NCBI RefSeq assembly: GCF_020662345.1
Contig: NZ_VMOA01000001.1
Location: 186,001 to 250,000 of the forward strand
From: Methylobacterium sp. W2
GTDB taxonomy: Bacteria > Pseudomonadota > Alphaproteobacteria > Rhizobiales > Beijerinckiaceae
Direction: 5' to 3'
Length of the DNA: 64,000 nt
Below the pieces are notes generated by a model, which worked only from the letters and a program-made list of their open reading frames with translations, was not told the DNA's origin and did not search any database. Below, piece after piece: positions 37,761 through 46,507 of this stretch (position 1 is the stretch's first letter; the number at the start of each line of letters is the position of its first letter). A program made the translations under genes and the position numbers.

Positions 37761-38534
37761 ATGACACAGACCCATTCCCGCACAGCCTCGACCTATGGTG
37801 TTCATGACGATGGTCCAACACAGATCGGTCCTGCCGTGATGCCCGGCAAGGTGGACGCTCCCGCGATCGCGCTGTCGCGGATCGATCTCAGCCTCGGCCG
37901 GGGCGCGGCGCGGGTCCATGTCCTGCGTGGCATCTCCCTCGATGTGGCACGCGGCGAGGCGGTCGGCCTCGTCGGCCCCTCCGGCTCGGGCAAGTCGACC
38001 CTGCTGATGGTGATGGCGGGTCTGGAGCGCCCGGAATCCGGAGCGATCCATGTGGAGGGCACCGATCTCGGAGCGCTCGACGAGGATGCCCTCGCGCGGT
38101 TTCGCGGCCGGCGCATCGGCATCGTGTTCCAGGCTTTCCACCTCGTGCCGACGATGACGGCCCTGGAGAACGTCGCGCTGCCCCTCGAACTCGCCGACAA
38201 GCCGGGTGCGCACGAGCGGGCGCGGGCGGAATTGGAGGCGGTCGGCCTCGGCCACCGGCTGCACCACTACCCCGCTCAGCTCTCGGGCGGCGAGCAGCAG
38301 CGCGTCGCCATCGCCCGCGCCATCGCGCCGGACCCGGCAATCCTGGTGGCGGACGAACCCACCGGCAATCTCGACGAGGCCACGGGCCGGCAGATCGTGG
38401 ACCTTCTCTTCGCCCTGAAGCGCGATCGCGGCGCGACCCTCGTCCTCGTCACCCACGATCCCGGCCTCGCTCGGCTCTGCGACCGCACCGTGCGCCTGCG
38501 CTCGGGACAGGTGGACGAGGCAGTGGCGGCGTGA
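37761..38534 (+). CDS. ABC transporter ATP-binding protein (YbbA/LolD-like)
   Basis: 257 residues from ATG 37761; ATG 37839 would remove a poorly conserved 26-residue head and leave more room for promoters. Walker A GPSGSGKST (72-80), Q-loop FQAFHLVP, signature LSGGEQQ (174-180), Walker B ILVADEP (194-200) and switch VTHD are all intact. MacB/LolD-type subfamily that works with FtsX-like permeases. The permease is the next gene. Only 21 bp lie between this start and that of the divergent esterase. Confidence 0.92.
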   Translation: MTQTHSRTASTYGVHDDGPTQIGPAVMPGKVDAPAIALSRIDLSLGRGAARVHVLRGISLDVARGEAVGLVGPSGSGKSTLLMVMAGLERPESGAIHVEGTDLGALDEDALARFRGRRIGIVFQAFHLVPTMTALENVALPLELADKPGAHERARAELEAVGLGHRLHHYPAQLSGGEQQRVAIARAIAPDPAILVADEPTGNLDEATGRQIVDLLFALKRDRGATLVLVTHDPGLARLCDRTVRLRSGQVDEAVAA

Positions 38535-38572
38535 TCCAGCTGAATCCTTGTGTTCGGCGGAAGGCCTGATCC

Positions 38573-41149
38573 ATGCACGGCACCCTCGCCAGGCCGGGCC
38601 CGACCCCGCGCCGCAGCCGCGTCCCGCTCACCCTGCGCCTCGCCTTCCGCGAGCTGCGCGCCGGGCTCGCCGGTTTTGCCGTGTTCCTCGCCTGCATCGC
38701 GCTGGGCGTCGCGGCCATTGCCGGGGTCGCCTCGATCTCGCGCTCGCTCACGGACGGTCTCGGCCGCGAGGGCAAGCGCATCCTCGGCGGCGATCTCACC
38801 TACAGCCTGATCAACCGCGAGGCGACGGTGAACGAGCGGGCCGCCCTCGACGCGCAGGGCAAGGTCTCTGTGGTCACGACCCTGCGGGCCATGGCTCTGG
38901 CCGGCGACAAGGGGGCGGCCCTGGTGGAACTCAAGGCCGTGGACGGCGCCTATCCCGCTGCCGGGGACCTCGTCACCGACCCGGCCTTGCCGCTTTCCGA
39001 TCTGCTGGCGGAGAAGGATGGGACGTTCGGCGCCGTCGCCGACCCGATCCTGCTCACGCGCCTCGACCTCAAAGTCGGCGACCGGATCGAGATCGCCGGC
39101 AAGCCGATCGCCATCCGGGCCACCCTGGTCTCCGAGCCGGACAAGATCGCCAACGGCATCGGCTTCGGCCCGCGCCTCCTCGTCTCGGCCGCGACGCTCC
39201 AGGCGACGGGGCTGATCCGCCCGGGCAGCCTCAACCGCTGGAGCTATCGTATCCAGGCGCCCGCCGCCGACGATGCGGAGCTGGAGCGGCGGGTCGCGAC
39301 CGTCGCCAGGGCGGCGCCGGATGCCGGCTGGGAGATGCGCTCGCGCTCCAATGCCGATCCGCGTTTCGCCAAGAGCGTCGAGCGCTTCACCCAGTTCCTC
39401 ACCCTGGTCGGTCTCACGGCGCTGATCGTCGGTGGAGTCGGTGTCGCCAATGCCGTCAATGCCTTCGTGGCGAGGAAGCGCGGGTCTATCGCCACCCTGA
39501 AGAGCGTCGGTGCGCCGGGGGGGCAGGTGGTTGCCATCTATCTCACGCAGGTGATGCTGGTGGCCGGGCTCGGCACTGTGATCGGACTCGCGATCGGGGC
39601 GGGCCTGCCCTTCCTCCTCGATGCCCTGTTCCACGATGCGCTGCCACTGCCGTTGAACCCGACCCTGGCACCGGCAGAGCTGCTGCTCGCCGCCGCCTAC
39701 GGCCTGCTGACGGCGCTCGCCTTCGCCATCATTCCCCTGGGCCACGCCCATGACGTGCCGGTCTCCGGCCTGTTCCGGGATGTGGTCGATCCCGACACCC
39801 GCAAGACTCGGCTGCGCTACCGGCTGATCCTCGTCGCGGCGCTCGCCGCCCTGGTGGCGCTGGCGCTGGCCACCGCCTTCGACCGCAGGGTGGCGCTGAT
39901 GTTCATCGTGGCGGCCGGCCTTGCCTTCGGGCTTCTGCGCCTCGTCGCCCTCGGCCTCATGGCCGGGGCGCGGCGTCTGCCCCGGCCGCGTTCGGCAGCG
40001 CCCCGCATGGCTTTGGCCAACCTCCACCGCCCCGGCGCGCTCACCCCCGCCATCGTCCTGTCGCTCGGTCTCGGCGTGACCCTGCTGGTGACGCTGAGCC
40101 TGATCGACGCCAATGTCCGGCGAACGCTGACGAGTTCGCTGCCGGCCCGTGCGCCGAACCTGTTCTTTCTCGACATCCCGGCGGCGGACGCGGACGGGTT
40201 CCATGCGGAACTCGGCAGGCTCGCGCCCGGCGCCAAGATCGAGCGCGTGCCGATGATGCGCGGGCGGATCGTGGCCATCAACGATACCCCCGCCGCCGCC
40301 ATCAAGCCGCCGGAGGATGCCGCCTGGGTGCTCGATGGCGACCGCGGCATCACCTATTCCGACGATCTGCCGGAGGGCTCCAGCCTCGTCGACGGGGCGT
40401 GGTGGAGCGCCGAGGAAGGCGCGAAGCCGCTGGTGTCCTTCGATGCGGAGCTCGGGCGGGCGCTCAATCTGGGCGTCGGCGGCACCGTCACGGTCAACGT
40501 TCTGGGGCGGAATCTGACGGCCAAAGTCGCCAACCTGCGCAAGGTCGAATGGCGCAACCTCGGCATCAATTTCGTCATGGTCTTTTCGCCGGGTACGTTC
40601 CGGGGGGCGCCGCATTCGGACCTCGCCACCCTGACCCTGGCGGGCGGGCCGGATGCCGGGACCGAGGCCCTGATCCTGCGCGACGTCGCCCGCGCCTTTC
40701 CGTCGGTGACCAGCGTGCGGGTGAAGGACGCCCTCGACACGGTCAACGATATCGTCGGCAAGCTGGTCCTGGCGATTCGCGCCGCCAGCGGAGTCGCGGT
40801 GGTGGCGAGCCTGTTCGTGCTCGCCGGCGCCATCGCGGCGGGGCACCGCGCCCGGCTATACGATGCCGTGGTGCTGAAGGTTCTGGGCGCCACGCGCGGG
40901 CGCCTGCTCCTGGCCTATACGCTGGAATACGGTGCCCTGGGCATCGCCACCGCCCTGTTCGGGCTTCTCGCCGGCACGCTCGCGGGCTGGACCATCGTGA
41001 CCCGCGTGATGAAGCTCGACTTCGCCCTGGACCTGTCCGGTGCCTTGGTCGCATCCACCCTCGCGGTGGTCTTCGCGATCGTCCTCGGGCTCGCCGGGAC
41101 GTGGCGTATTCTCGGTCAGAAACCGGCTCCCTACCTGCGCCAATTCTGA
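38573..41149 (+). CDS. ABC transporter permease, FtsX/YbbP family
   Basis: 858 residues. Two FtsX-type repeats, each with an extracytoplasmic domain: a first membrane helix at about 32-52, three helices around 275-400, a pair around 420-460, one at about 485-505 and a last set in 730-855. The pattern of ten helices and two large periplasmic domains (about 55-270 and 510-720) fits YbbP, a probable lipid or lipoprotein exporter. Pairs with the ATPase 38 bp upstream. Substrate unknown; the divergent esterase may act on related lipids. Confidence 0.9.
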   Translation: MHGTLARPGPTPRRSRVPLTLRLAFRELRAGLAGFAVFLACIALGVAAIAGVASISRSLTDGLGREGKRILGGDLTYSLINREATVNERAALDAQGKVSVVTTLRAMALAGDKGAALVELKAVDGAYPAAGDLVTDPALPLSDLLAEKDGTFGAVADPILLTRLDLKVGDRIEIAGKPIAIRATLVSEPDKIANGIGFGPRLLVSAATLQATGLIRPGSLNRWSYRIQAPAADDAELERRVATVARAAPDAGWEMRSRSNADPRFAKSVERFTQFLTLVGLTALIVGGVGVANAVNAFVARKRGSIATLKSVGAPGGQVVAIYLTQVMLVAGLGTVIGLAIGAGLPFLLDALFHDALPLPLNPTLAPAELLLAAAYGLLTALAFAIIPLGHAHDVPVSGLFRDVVDPDTRKTRLRYRLILVAALAALVALALATAFDRRVALMFIVAAGLAFGLLRLVALGLMAGARRLPRPRSAAPRMALANLHRPGALTPAIVLSLGLGVTLLVTLSLIDANVRRTLTSSLPARAPNLFFLDIPAADADGFHAELGRLAPGAKIERVPMMRGRIVAINDTPAAAIKPPEDAAWVLDGDRGITYSDDLPEGSSLVDGAWWSAEEGAKPLVSFDAELGRALNLGVGGTVTVNVLGRNLTAKVANLRKVEWRNLGINFVMVFSPGTFRGAPHSDLATLTLAGGPDAGTEALILRDVARAFPSVTSVRVKDALDTVNDIVGKLVLAIRAASGVAVVASLFVLAGAIAAGHRARLYDAVVLKVLGATRGRLLLAYTLEYGALGIATALFGLLAGTLAGWTIVTRVMKLDFALDLSGALVASTLAVVFAIVLGLAGTWRILGQKPAPYLRQF

Positions 41150-41450
41150 GGCCGGACGCTCGCCCGCCTCCCCATCGAGGGAGAAAGCGGACATCGAAGT
41201 CATGGTTTATGACCTGTCACTATAGCTCTTGCGTGGCCGGTGGATGATGAACCAGATTTAATCCATTCCCATCCAAATAAAGATCGAGGTCAGAAGCTCC
41301 GATTCCAGAGCCACAAAGCTCGGCCGCCCCCTTGTGCGGAGCGGCATGACGGAACATATTTGGGCTCAAGGCGCGGTGACGTGCCAGAGGTCCTGTGCGT
41401 GAGCCTCGGTTCCAAATCACACGCTGAGAGAGCTTCCAAGGGAATCTCCC
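41150..41450. other. Leader region of the Bax-inhibitor-1 gene
   Basis: 301 bases with a locally AT-rich centre (41190-41310), unlike the surroundings. A small dyad GTCAT/ATGAC lies at 41199-41213, next to CACTATAGCT that could hold a -10 element. No gene is supported. AAGGGA (about 41436) is the ribosome site for ATG 41451. Confidence 0.4.
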
Positions 41451-42218
41451 ATGGCATTCGATAATAGCCCCTTCCGCTACGGCGCCCAGCCCCAGGGCTA
41501 TGCCGGTTCCCAGGTCGAGGTCGACCAGGGCCTGCGCAGCTTCATGCTCGGCGTCTACAACAACATGGTCGTCGGCCTCGGGATCTCCGGCCTCGTGGCC
41601 CTTGGCCTGAACATGGCCGCCACCGCGCAGACCACGACGGGCAAGGTCGCGCTGACCCCGTTCGGCCAGATGCTCTACACCAGCCCGCTCAAGTGGGTTC
41701 TGATGCTGGCGCCCCTCGCGTTCATCTTCATCTTCACGATGCGGATGGACAAGATGTCGGCCTCCTCGGCACGCATGACCTTCTTCGCCTTCGCGGCGGT
41801 GATGGGCGCGTCGATGTCGACCCTGCTGCTCGTGTTCACGGGTGCCAGCGTGGTCAGAGTCTTCTTCATCACGGCGGCCACGTTCGGCGGTCTCAGCCTC
41901 TATGGCTACACCACCAAGCGTAGCCTCTCGGGGATGGGCTCGTTCCTGATCATGGGCGTGATCGGCCTCTTCATCGCCTCGATCGTGAACATCTTCCTGG
42001 CCTCGAGCGCGCTTCAGTTCGCCATCTCGGTGCTCGGCGTCCTGATCTTCGCGGGCCTTACCGCCTACGACACGCAGAAGCTCAAGGAGATGTTCCTCTA
42101 CAGCGGTGCCGATGCCGAAGGCGCGGCCAAGCTGTCGGTGAATGGCGCTTTGACCCTCTACCTGGACTTCATCAACATGTTCCAGTTCCTGCTCCAGCTC
42201 CTCGGCGATCGCCGCTAA
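41451..42218 (+). CDS. Bax inhibitor-1 / YccA family membrane protein
   Basis: 255 residues with seven predicted membrane segments starting at about residue 37. BI-1 family features are the N-terminal VDQGLRSFMLGVYNNMVVGL, the central segment with LSGMGSFLIMGVIGLF and the C-terminal GLTAYDTQKLKEM with paired acidic residues expected to line a cation path. E. coli relatives (YccA, YbhL) interact with the FtsH protease or act as calcium/proton leak channels. Monocistronic, with a strong terminator 24 bases after the stop. Confidence 0.93.
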   Translation: MAFDNSPFRYGAQPQGYAGSQVEVDQGLRSFMLGVYNNMVVGLGISGLVALGLNMAATAQTTTGKVALTPFGQMLYTSPLKWVLMLAPLAFIFIFTMRMDKMSASSARMTFFAFAAVMGASMSTLLLVFTGASVVRVFFITAATFGGLSLYGYTTKRSLSGMGSFLIMGVIGLFIASIVNIFLASSALQFAISVLGVLIFAGLTAYDTQKLKEMFLYSGADAEGAAKLSVNGALTLYLDFINMFQFLLQLLGDRR

Positions 42219-42242
42219 GCGAGCCGCTGGAACGCGGATCGG

Positions 42243-42274
42243 AGGCCCCGGCGGAAACGCCGGGGCCTTTTTTT
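42243..42274 (+). terminator. Intrinsic terminator of the Bax-inhibitor-1 gene
   Basis: Perfect 11-bp stem AGGCCCCGGCG/CGCCGGGGCCT (42243-42253, 42258-42268), GAAA tetraloop and a run of seven T. Textbook Rho-independent terminator. Confidence 0.93.
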
Positions 42275-42306
42275 GTCCGTTGCGACGGTCATGCGAGGAT
42301 GTCGGG

Positions 42307-42564
42307 GTGCGTAAGCCGGCGGTGCCAAAGATCGGGCGGGGCTCGGGGTGGGAGACGCCGCCTCCGAGTGACGTACCGACCTACGCCGTTGTGGGCGTGA
42401 GCGCCGCCGCCGCGATCGGTACCGGCGCATGGGCCGGCCTCGGCACTGCTATCATCGCCGGCATCGTCACACTGTTCGTGCTCGGCGCCCTGTATTCCAT
42501 CGGAGCGCGGCGATGGGGTTGGCCTCCGATCCGTTGGGAGGCGGTCCCGTTCTTCATCCCGTGA
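42307..42564 (+). CDS. Small membrane protein, hypothetical (85 aa)
   Basis: Start GTG 42307 with GAGG seven bases before. Codon third positions are strongly G/C as in real genes here. One or two hydrophobic segments (YAVVGVSAAAAIGTG and the AIIAGIVTLFVLGALYSIG stretch) and an aromatic C-terminus (RWGWPPIRWEAVPFFIP). No family recognised. It is close behind a strong terminator, so it needs its own promoter. Convergent with the DUF2794 gene, 9 bp apart. Confidence 0.5.
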   Translation: MRKPAVPKIGRGSGWETPPPSDVPTYAVVGVSAAAAIGTGAWAGLGTAIIAGIVTLFVLGALYSIGARRWGWPPIRWEAVPFFIP

Positions 42565-42573
42565 CGGGGGCGA

Positions 42574-42948
42574 TCACACCACGCGGAGGGGCTTTTCCAG
42601 CGCCGCCAGGACACGGGCGAGGTCATGCCCTCGCTTGAGCACGATGCCCGCTGCCGAGATCACCGCGAAGGCACCCTGCCGGCGGGCGAGCTTAGGGTCT
42701 TTCTCGACCCGGAACAGCGGCGTCTCGGACGAGCGGCGGTAGATTGAGAACACCGCCTTGTCCCGGCGGAAGTCGAGGGCGTAGTCACGCCATTCCCCGG
42801 CCGAGACCATGCGGCCGTAGAGGTTGAACAGGGTCCTGAGCTCGGAGCGGTCGAAGGCGACCTGTGGCACCACCGGAGCCGTCGGGAACGGCACGACGCG
42901 GCTGGTGGAATCCTGCGATCGCGGCTCGGCTCCGGTCCTCTCGTCCAT
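42574..42948 (-). CDS. DUF2794 family protein
   Basis: 124 residues from ATG 42948 (AGGAG five bases before). The family core is clear: LRTLFNLYGRMVSAGEWRDY, then VFSIYRRSSETPLFR, DPKLARRQGAFAV and GIVLKRGHDL. It is a conserved alphaproteobacterial protein of unknown function, probably cytoplasmic. The first 30 residues are variable. Monocistronic. Confidence 0.85.
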   Translation of the reverse strand: MDERTGAEPRSQDSTSRVVPFPTAPVVPQVAFDRSELRTLFNLYGRMVSAGEWRDYALDFRRDKAVFSIYRRSSETPLFRVEKDPKLARRQGAFAVISAAGIVLKRGHDLARVLAALEKPLRVV

Positions 42949-43134
42949 CCTCACTCCTCGGCTTCCGCGACCCTACGGGCGCCGCGAAGGAGGAATGATG
43001 GGCCTCCCACTTCGAGCCTGCAAGCCCGGCCGACCATCAAGTGCGCGCCGGCACCAGCTACGGACCGGCAACACAACGTCACGATTTCGCCCCGTTATTG
43101 CCCATCGTCGGCCTCGATAGAAGATGATACCTGT

Positions 43135-43287
43135 GGCCGAACCCTCGTCGGTTCCGTGCTCGGTCGGGCGGCCGATATCCATGCTCCCCAGCTTTCGGGA
43201 GCCTGCCGATGTCACGGGAACGACACTCCAGAGGTTTCGAGACCCAAGGACTTCAGGCCGCCTCTCCGGAGTGCGGCCTTTTTTTCT
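43135..43287 (+). ncRNA. Candidate small RNA or attenuator leader upstream of bluB
   Basis: A long nested hairpin: GTTCCGTG (43151-43158) pairs with CACGGGAAC (43213-43221, one bulge), TCGG with CCGA inside it, and GCTCCC/GGGAGC (43183-43188, 43197-43202) at the tip. It is followed by an intrinsic terminator at 43255-43285. CACTCC (43224-43229) is complementary to GGAGTG (43268-43273), which overlaps the terminator's right arm, so an alternative fold that breaks the terminator can be drawn. No protein gene lies upstream on this strand within 570 bases, so the terminator must end a short RNA. It could be a free sRNA or a bluB leader; I could not match it to a known RNA family. Confidence 0.5.
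43255..43285 (+). terminator. Intrinsic terminator of the RNA candidate
   Basis: AGGCCGC (43255-43261) pairs with GCGGCCT (43273-43279), the loop can add a CTC/GAG pair, and seven T follow. About 150 bases before bluB. Confidence 0.8.
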
Positions 43288-43434
43288 GCCATACCGGCGC
43301 GCTCTGGTCTAAAAATCCCCTTCGATGGCGTTGGCCGGCCTTCGCATTCTCCCGTCCCTCTCGCGACCGTCCGGATTCGGGCGTCGGCTCGGAGGGGTAG
43401 GCGGCCGAGGCGGCCTCGTCGACAAGGAATGGCA

Positions 43435-44085
43435 GTGGTTGGGCGGCAGGTCTTGGTGAGGTTCGATCCCGGCTTTCGCGAGACGCTCGGCGAGCTGTTC
43501 GCCTGGCGTCGCGACGTGCGCCGCTTTCGGAGCGACCCTGTCGATGAGGCGGTGTTCCAGCGCTGCCTCGCCCTGGCCATGCTGAGCCCGTCCGTGGGCA
43601 ACAGCCAGCCCTGGCGTTTCGTCCGTGTCGTCGACCCCGTCCGGCGTGCGGCGGTGACCGCGAGTTTCGAGCGCTGCAACGATGCGGCGGCCGAGACCTA
43701 CGATTGCGAGCGCCGCGAAGCCTATACCCGCCTGAAGCTCGCGGGCCTGCGCGAGGCACCCATCCATCTCGCGATCTTCTGCGATGAGAATACGACAAAC
43801 GGCTTCGGCCTCGGCCGTGCCACCATGCCGGAAATGCTGCGCTACTCGGTGGTGACGGCAGTGCACACCTTCTGGCTCGCCGCGCGGGCGCATGGCCTCG
43901 GCGTCGGCTGGGTGTCGATCATCGAACCCGATTGCGTCGCGTCGCAACTCGACGTTCCCGCCTCCTGGCGTCTCGTCGCCTATCTCTGCGTCGGCTATCC
44001 GGTGGAGGAGCACGATGATCCCGAACTCGTCCGGCATGGCTGGCAGGAGCGCGACGAGACGGCTTCCGTCCTGCTGGAGCGGTGA
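43435..44085 (+). CDS. bluB: 5,6-dimethylbenzimidazole synthase BluB
   Basis: 216 residues from GTG 43435 (AAGGA six bases before); ATG 43429 and GTG 43456 are alternatives. Nitroreductase-fold flavin destructase that turns reduced FMN into the lower ligand of vitamin B12. BluB-specific blocks: RRDVRRFRSDPV, SPSVGNSQPWRFV (51-63), LKLAGLREAPIHLA, GLGRATMPEMLRYSVV and GVGWVSI. No other cobalamin gene is adjacent. It supports the cobalamin-dependent MetH of this genome. An RNA terminator lies upstream, but no cobalamin riboswitch core is recognisable. Confidence 0.9.
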   Translation: MVGRQVLVRFDPGFRETLGELFAWRRDVRRFRSDPVDEAVFQRCLALAMLSPSVGNSQPWRFVRVVDPVRRAAVTASFERCNDAAAETYDCERREAYTRLKLAGLREAPIHLAIFCDENTTNGFGLGRATMPEMLRYSVVTAVHTFWLAARAHGLGVGWVSIIEPDCVASQLDVPASWRLVAYLCVGYPVEEHDDPELVRHGWQERDETASVLLER

Positions 44086-44272
44086 CCGCCCTTCGACTTT
44101 ACCAAAGCTTACCCGGACCGCTCGCCTTTAGCGCGAGCGCGAGGGCACCGTTTAACCGCGCTTCGTCATTCCGGTGCGTATCCGGCCCATGACCCCCATC
44201 GGTAACCGGAACGGCAATCTCGATCGCCGCTTATCGTGAAGCTCACGGTCACGCTTTCGAGGATGACGACAG

Positions 44273-44788
44273 ATGTTCGCGCGTAATGGGTTCGCTGCGT
44301 GTTTGGCTGGAACAGTCTTGAGTGTGGGGTTTGCCGCGACACCGGCCGCGTCCCGCGAACTCGTGGCCTTCGACCAGGCCGTCATGCCCGGCACCGTCGT
44401 GGTCCGCACCTCGGAGCGCCGGCTCTACCTCGTCAACGGCGACGGCACGGCGATCCGCTATCCCGTGGCGGTGGGCAAGCCCGGCAAGCAATGGACCGGC
44501 GCCACCCAGATCGACGGCAAGTATGTCGAGCCGGCCTGGTCGCCGCCGCGGGAGGTCAAGCGCGACAACCCGCGCCTGCCCGACGTGATCGCCGGCGGCT
44601 CGCCGCATAACCCGATGGGCGCGGCGGCGATGACCCTGGCCGGCGGCGAATATGCCATCCACGGCACCAACCGCCCGAACTCGGTGGGCACCTACGCGTC
44701 CTACGGCTGCATCCGCATGTACAATCAGGACGTGGTCGATCTCTACGGGCGCGTCTCCGTGGGGACGCAGGTCTACGTCACGCGCTGA
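44273..44788 (+). CDS. Secreted L,D-transpeptidase (YkuD family)
   Basis: 171 residues. A signal peptide (about 1-27) precedes a YkuD domain from about residue 38 (VMPGTVVVRTSERRLYLV) to the end. Active-site block with H130 (YAIHGTN) and nucleophile C146 in SYGCIRM. Forms 3-3 cross-links in peptidoglycan or attaches proteins to it in the periplasm; carbapenem-sensitive family. Short, single-domain form, common in several copies in Hyphomicrobiales. The convergent gene is 8 bp away. Confidence 0.93.
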   Translation: MFARNGFAACLAGTVLSVGFAATPAASRELVAFDQAVMPGTVVVRTSERRLYLVNGDGTAIRYPVAVGKPGKQWTGATQIDGKYVEPAWSPPREVKRDNPRLPDVIAGGSPHNPMGAAAMTLAGGEYAIHGTNRPNSVGTYASYGCIRMYNQDVVDLYGRVSVGTQVYVTR

Positions 44789-44796
44789 GCCCGCTG

Positions 44797-45015
44797 TCAG
44801 AAATCGACGGCGATGCCTTTGACTTCCCAATCGTCGTAGCGGACGGGCTCCAGGCCGCCACGGCCCTGGCGCTCGCGGGCGGCAGAGATCTCCGCCGCCT
44901 TCGCATCGATGGCCGCGCGCCGGTCGGCGGCCTCGGCCAGAGCCCGCGCGGCGGCCGGCGTCAAAGCGGGGCGGGGCGGGATCTCGGCGTTTTCCGCGTC
45001 GTCTGGCGTCGTCAT
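44797..45015 (-). CDS. DUF1674 protein, SdhAF4-like succinate dehydrogenase assembly factor
   Basis: 72 residues from ATG 45015. The C-terminus is diagnostic: GRGGLEPVRYDDWEVKGIAVDF contains the family's GGxEPxRYxDWExKGxxxDF pattern. The N-terminal part is Ala/Glu-rich helix. The mitochondrial relative helps insert or protect the flavinylated SdhA subunit. Divergent from rsmB, an arrangement usual in alphaproteobacteria. Confidence 0.85.
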   Translation of the reverse strand: MTTPDDAENAEIPPRPALTPAAARALAEAADRRAAIDAKAAEISAARERQGRGGLEPVRYDDWEVKGIAVDF

Positions 45016-45101
45016 GGCTTGCATCTCGGTGGGCCGGATGGGAGGGCATCCGTTGGGACTGGCTCCGGGTGACCGGGCCTCGGACACGGAAAGTGGCATT
45101 C

Positions 45102-46499
45102 ATGGCGACACGCCGCAACGCGGATGGGCCGGCGACGACGATCGACCGCACGGTTCCGGGCCTCGCCGCCCGGCAGGTGGCCCATGCCGCCGTGGCCGAT
45201 CTCCTCGTCCAGGGCCGCGCCTTCGCCCTCGAAGATGCCCTGGCCAAGGCGGGCCTCGATGCCGGCCTCGACGCCGCCGACGCATCGCTGGCGCGGGCCA
45301 TCGCCACCGCCACCTTCCGCCGCCTCGGCTTCCTGCGGCGGATGCTGGCCGCCCGCATGACCCAAGGCCTGCCGCCGGACCAGCCACGACTGGTGGCCCT
45401 TCTCGTCACCGGCGCCGTGCAGATCCTCGATCTCAACGTGCCGGACCATGCTGCCGTCGATCTCTCGGTCCGGCTCGCCAAAGGCGACCCCTACCTGCAG
45501 CACACGCCCGGTCTCGTGAACGCCATCCTGCGCCGGGTGATCCGTGAGCGGGACGCCATCGCGGCCGAGGCGTCCGATCCCCTGGCGCAGAACACCCCGG
45601 ACTGGCTCGCCGCCCGCTGGAGCGCCGCCTACGGACCCGACACGGCCCGCGCCATCGCCTCCGCCCATCTCTCCGGCGCCGCCCTCGACATCACACCGCG
45701 CGGCAGCGTGACGGAATGGGCCGAGCGCCTCGGCGGCGTCGCCCTGCCCACCGGCAGCATCCGCCTGCATGAAGTCCGCTCGGCGGTCTCGGACCTGCCC
45801 GGCTACGGCGAGGGCGCGTGGTGGGTGCAGGACGCCGCCGCCGCCATCCCGGCGCGCCTGCTCGCTGTCGGGCCGGGGCAGCGCGTGGCCGATCTTTGCG
45901 CGGCGCCCGGCGGCAAGACCGCCCAGCTCGCCGCCATGGGAGCCGAGGTGGTGGCCGTGGACCGTTCGGCCCCGCGCCTCGAACGCCTGACGGAGAACCT
46001 CGCCCGCCTCGGGCTGACGGCCGAGATCCGCGTCGGCGACGCCACCCAATTGCCCGAGACCGACGCTGATACGTTCGACGCCGTGCTCCTCGACGCGCCC
46101 TGTTCGGCCACGGGCACGATCCGGCGCCATCCCGACGTCGCCTGGACCAAGGCCGGCGGCGATGTCGGGCGCCTCGGCGGGCTGCAGCGCCGCCTGCTCG
46201 ACCGCGCCGCCACCCTGGTGAAGCCGGGGGGGCGTCTCGTCTATTGCACCTGCTCGCTGGAGCCCGAGGAAGGCGAGGGGCAGGTCGCCGCCTTCCTCGC
46301 CCGCAATCCGGCTTTCGAACGGCTGGCGATCCGCTCCGAGGAGGTCGGCGGCCTCGGTGAGCTCATCAACAGCGACGGTGACCTGCGGACGCTGCCCTCG
46401 CACCTGTCCGGCGAAACGGCCGCCGACGCAGGTGACCTGCCGGTGGTTCGTGGCGGGATCGACGGGTTCTTCGCGAGCCGTCTGGTTCGGAAGGCTTAA
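45102..46499 (+). CDS. rsmB: 16S rRNA (cytosine-967-C5)-methyltransferase RsmB-type
   Basis: 465 residues from ATG 45102 (GGAAAG eight bases before). NusB-like RNA-binding domain (about 20-155) followed by a class I methyltransferase: SAM loop CAAPGGKT (266-273), DAPCSATG with C334 and the catalytic TCS motif with C384 in YCTCSL. It could also be another NOL1/NOP2/sun member, but the N-terminal NusB domain favours RsmB. Followed 8 bp later by a secreted protease-like gene. Confidence 0.92.
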   Translation: MATRRNADGPATTIDRTVPGLAARQVAHAAVADLLVQGRAFALEDALAKAGLDAGLDAADASLARAIATATFRRLGFLRRMLAARMTQGLPPDQPRLVALLVTGAVQILDLNVPDHAAVDLSVRLAKGDPYLQHTPGLVNAILRRVIRERDAIAAEASDPLAQNTPDWLAARWSAAYGPDTARAIASAHLSGAALDITPRGSVTEWAERLGGVALPTGSIRLHEVRSAVSDLPGYGEGAWWVQDAAAAIPARLLAVGPGQRVADLCAAPGGKTAQLAAMGAEVVAVDRSAPRLERLTENLARLGLTAEIRVGDATQLPETDADTFDAVLLDAPCSATGTIRRHPDVAWTKAGGDVGRLGGLQRRLLDRAATLVKPGGRLVYCTCSLEPEEGEGQVAAFLARNPAFERLAIRSEEVGGLGELINSDGDLRTLPSHLSGETAADAGDLPVVRGGIDGFFASRLVRKA

Positions 46500-46507
46500 G
46501 GCGCACG

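Larger units (their letters stand above)
42949..43434. other. Spacer holding a structured, terminated transcript candidate
   Basis: 486 bases between the DUF2794 gene (-) and bluB (+). The centre (43135-43287) is a structured region ending in an intrinsic terminator, listed separately. Short frames in both directions (for example 42973-43215 minus) lack a ribosome site. After the terminator comes 145 bases of GC-rich leader for bluB. Confidence 0.5.

Noticed and set aside
38276..40846. 856-codon minus-strand frame opposite the ABC permease
   Set aside because: Antisense shadow; composition typical of reversed GC-rich codons.
42973..43215. 80-codon minus-strand frame upstream of the DUF2794 gene
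   Set aside because: It runs through the hairpin region and lacks a ribosome site and any family resemblance.
43090..43430. Cobalamin riboswitch upstream of bluB
   Set aside because: I could not find the B12 box or the other conserved core segments of the class, so only an unclassified structured leader is reported.
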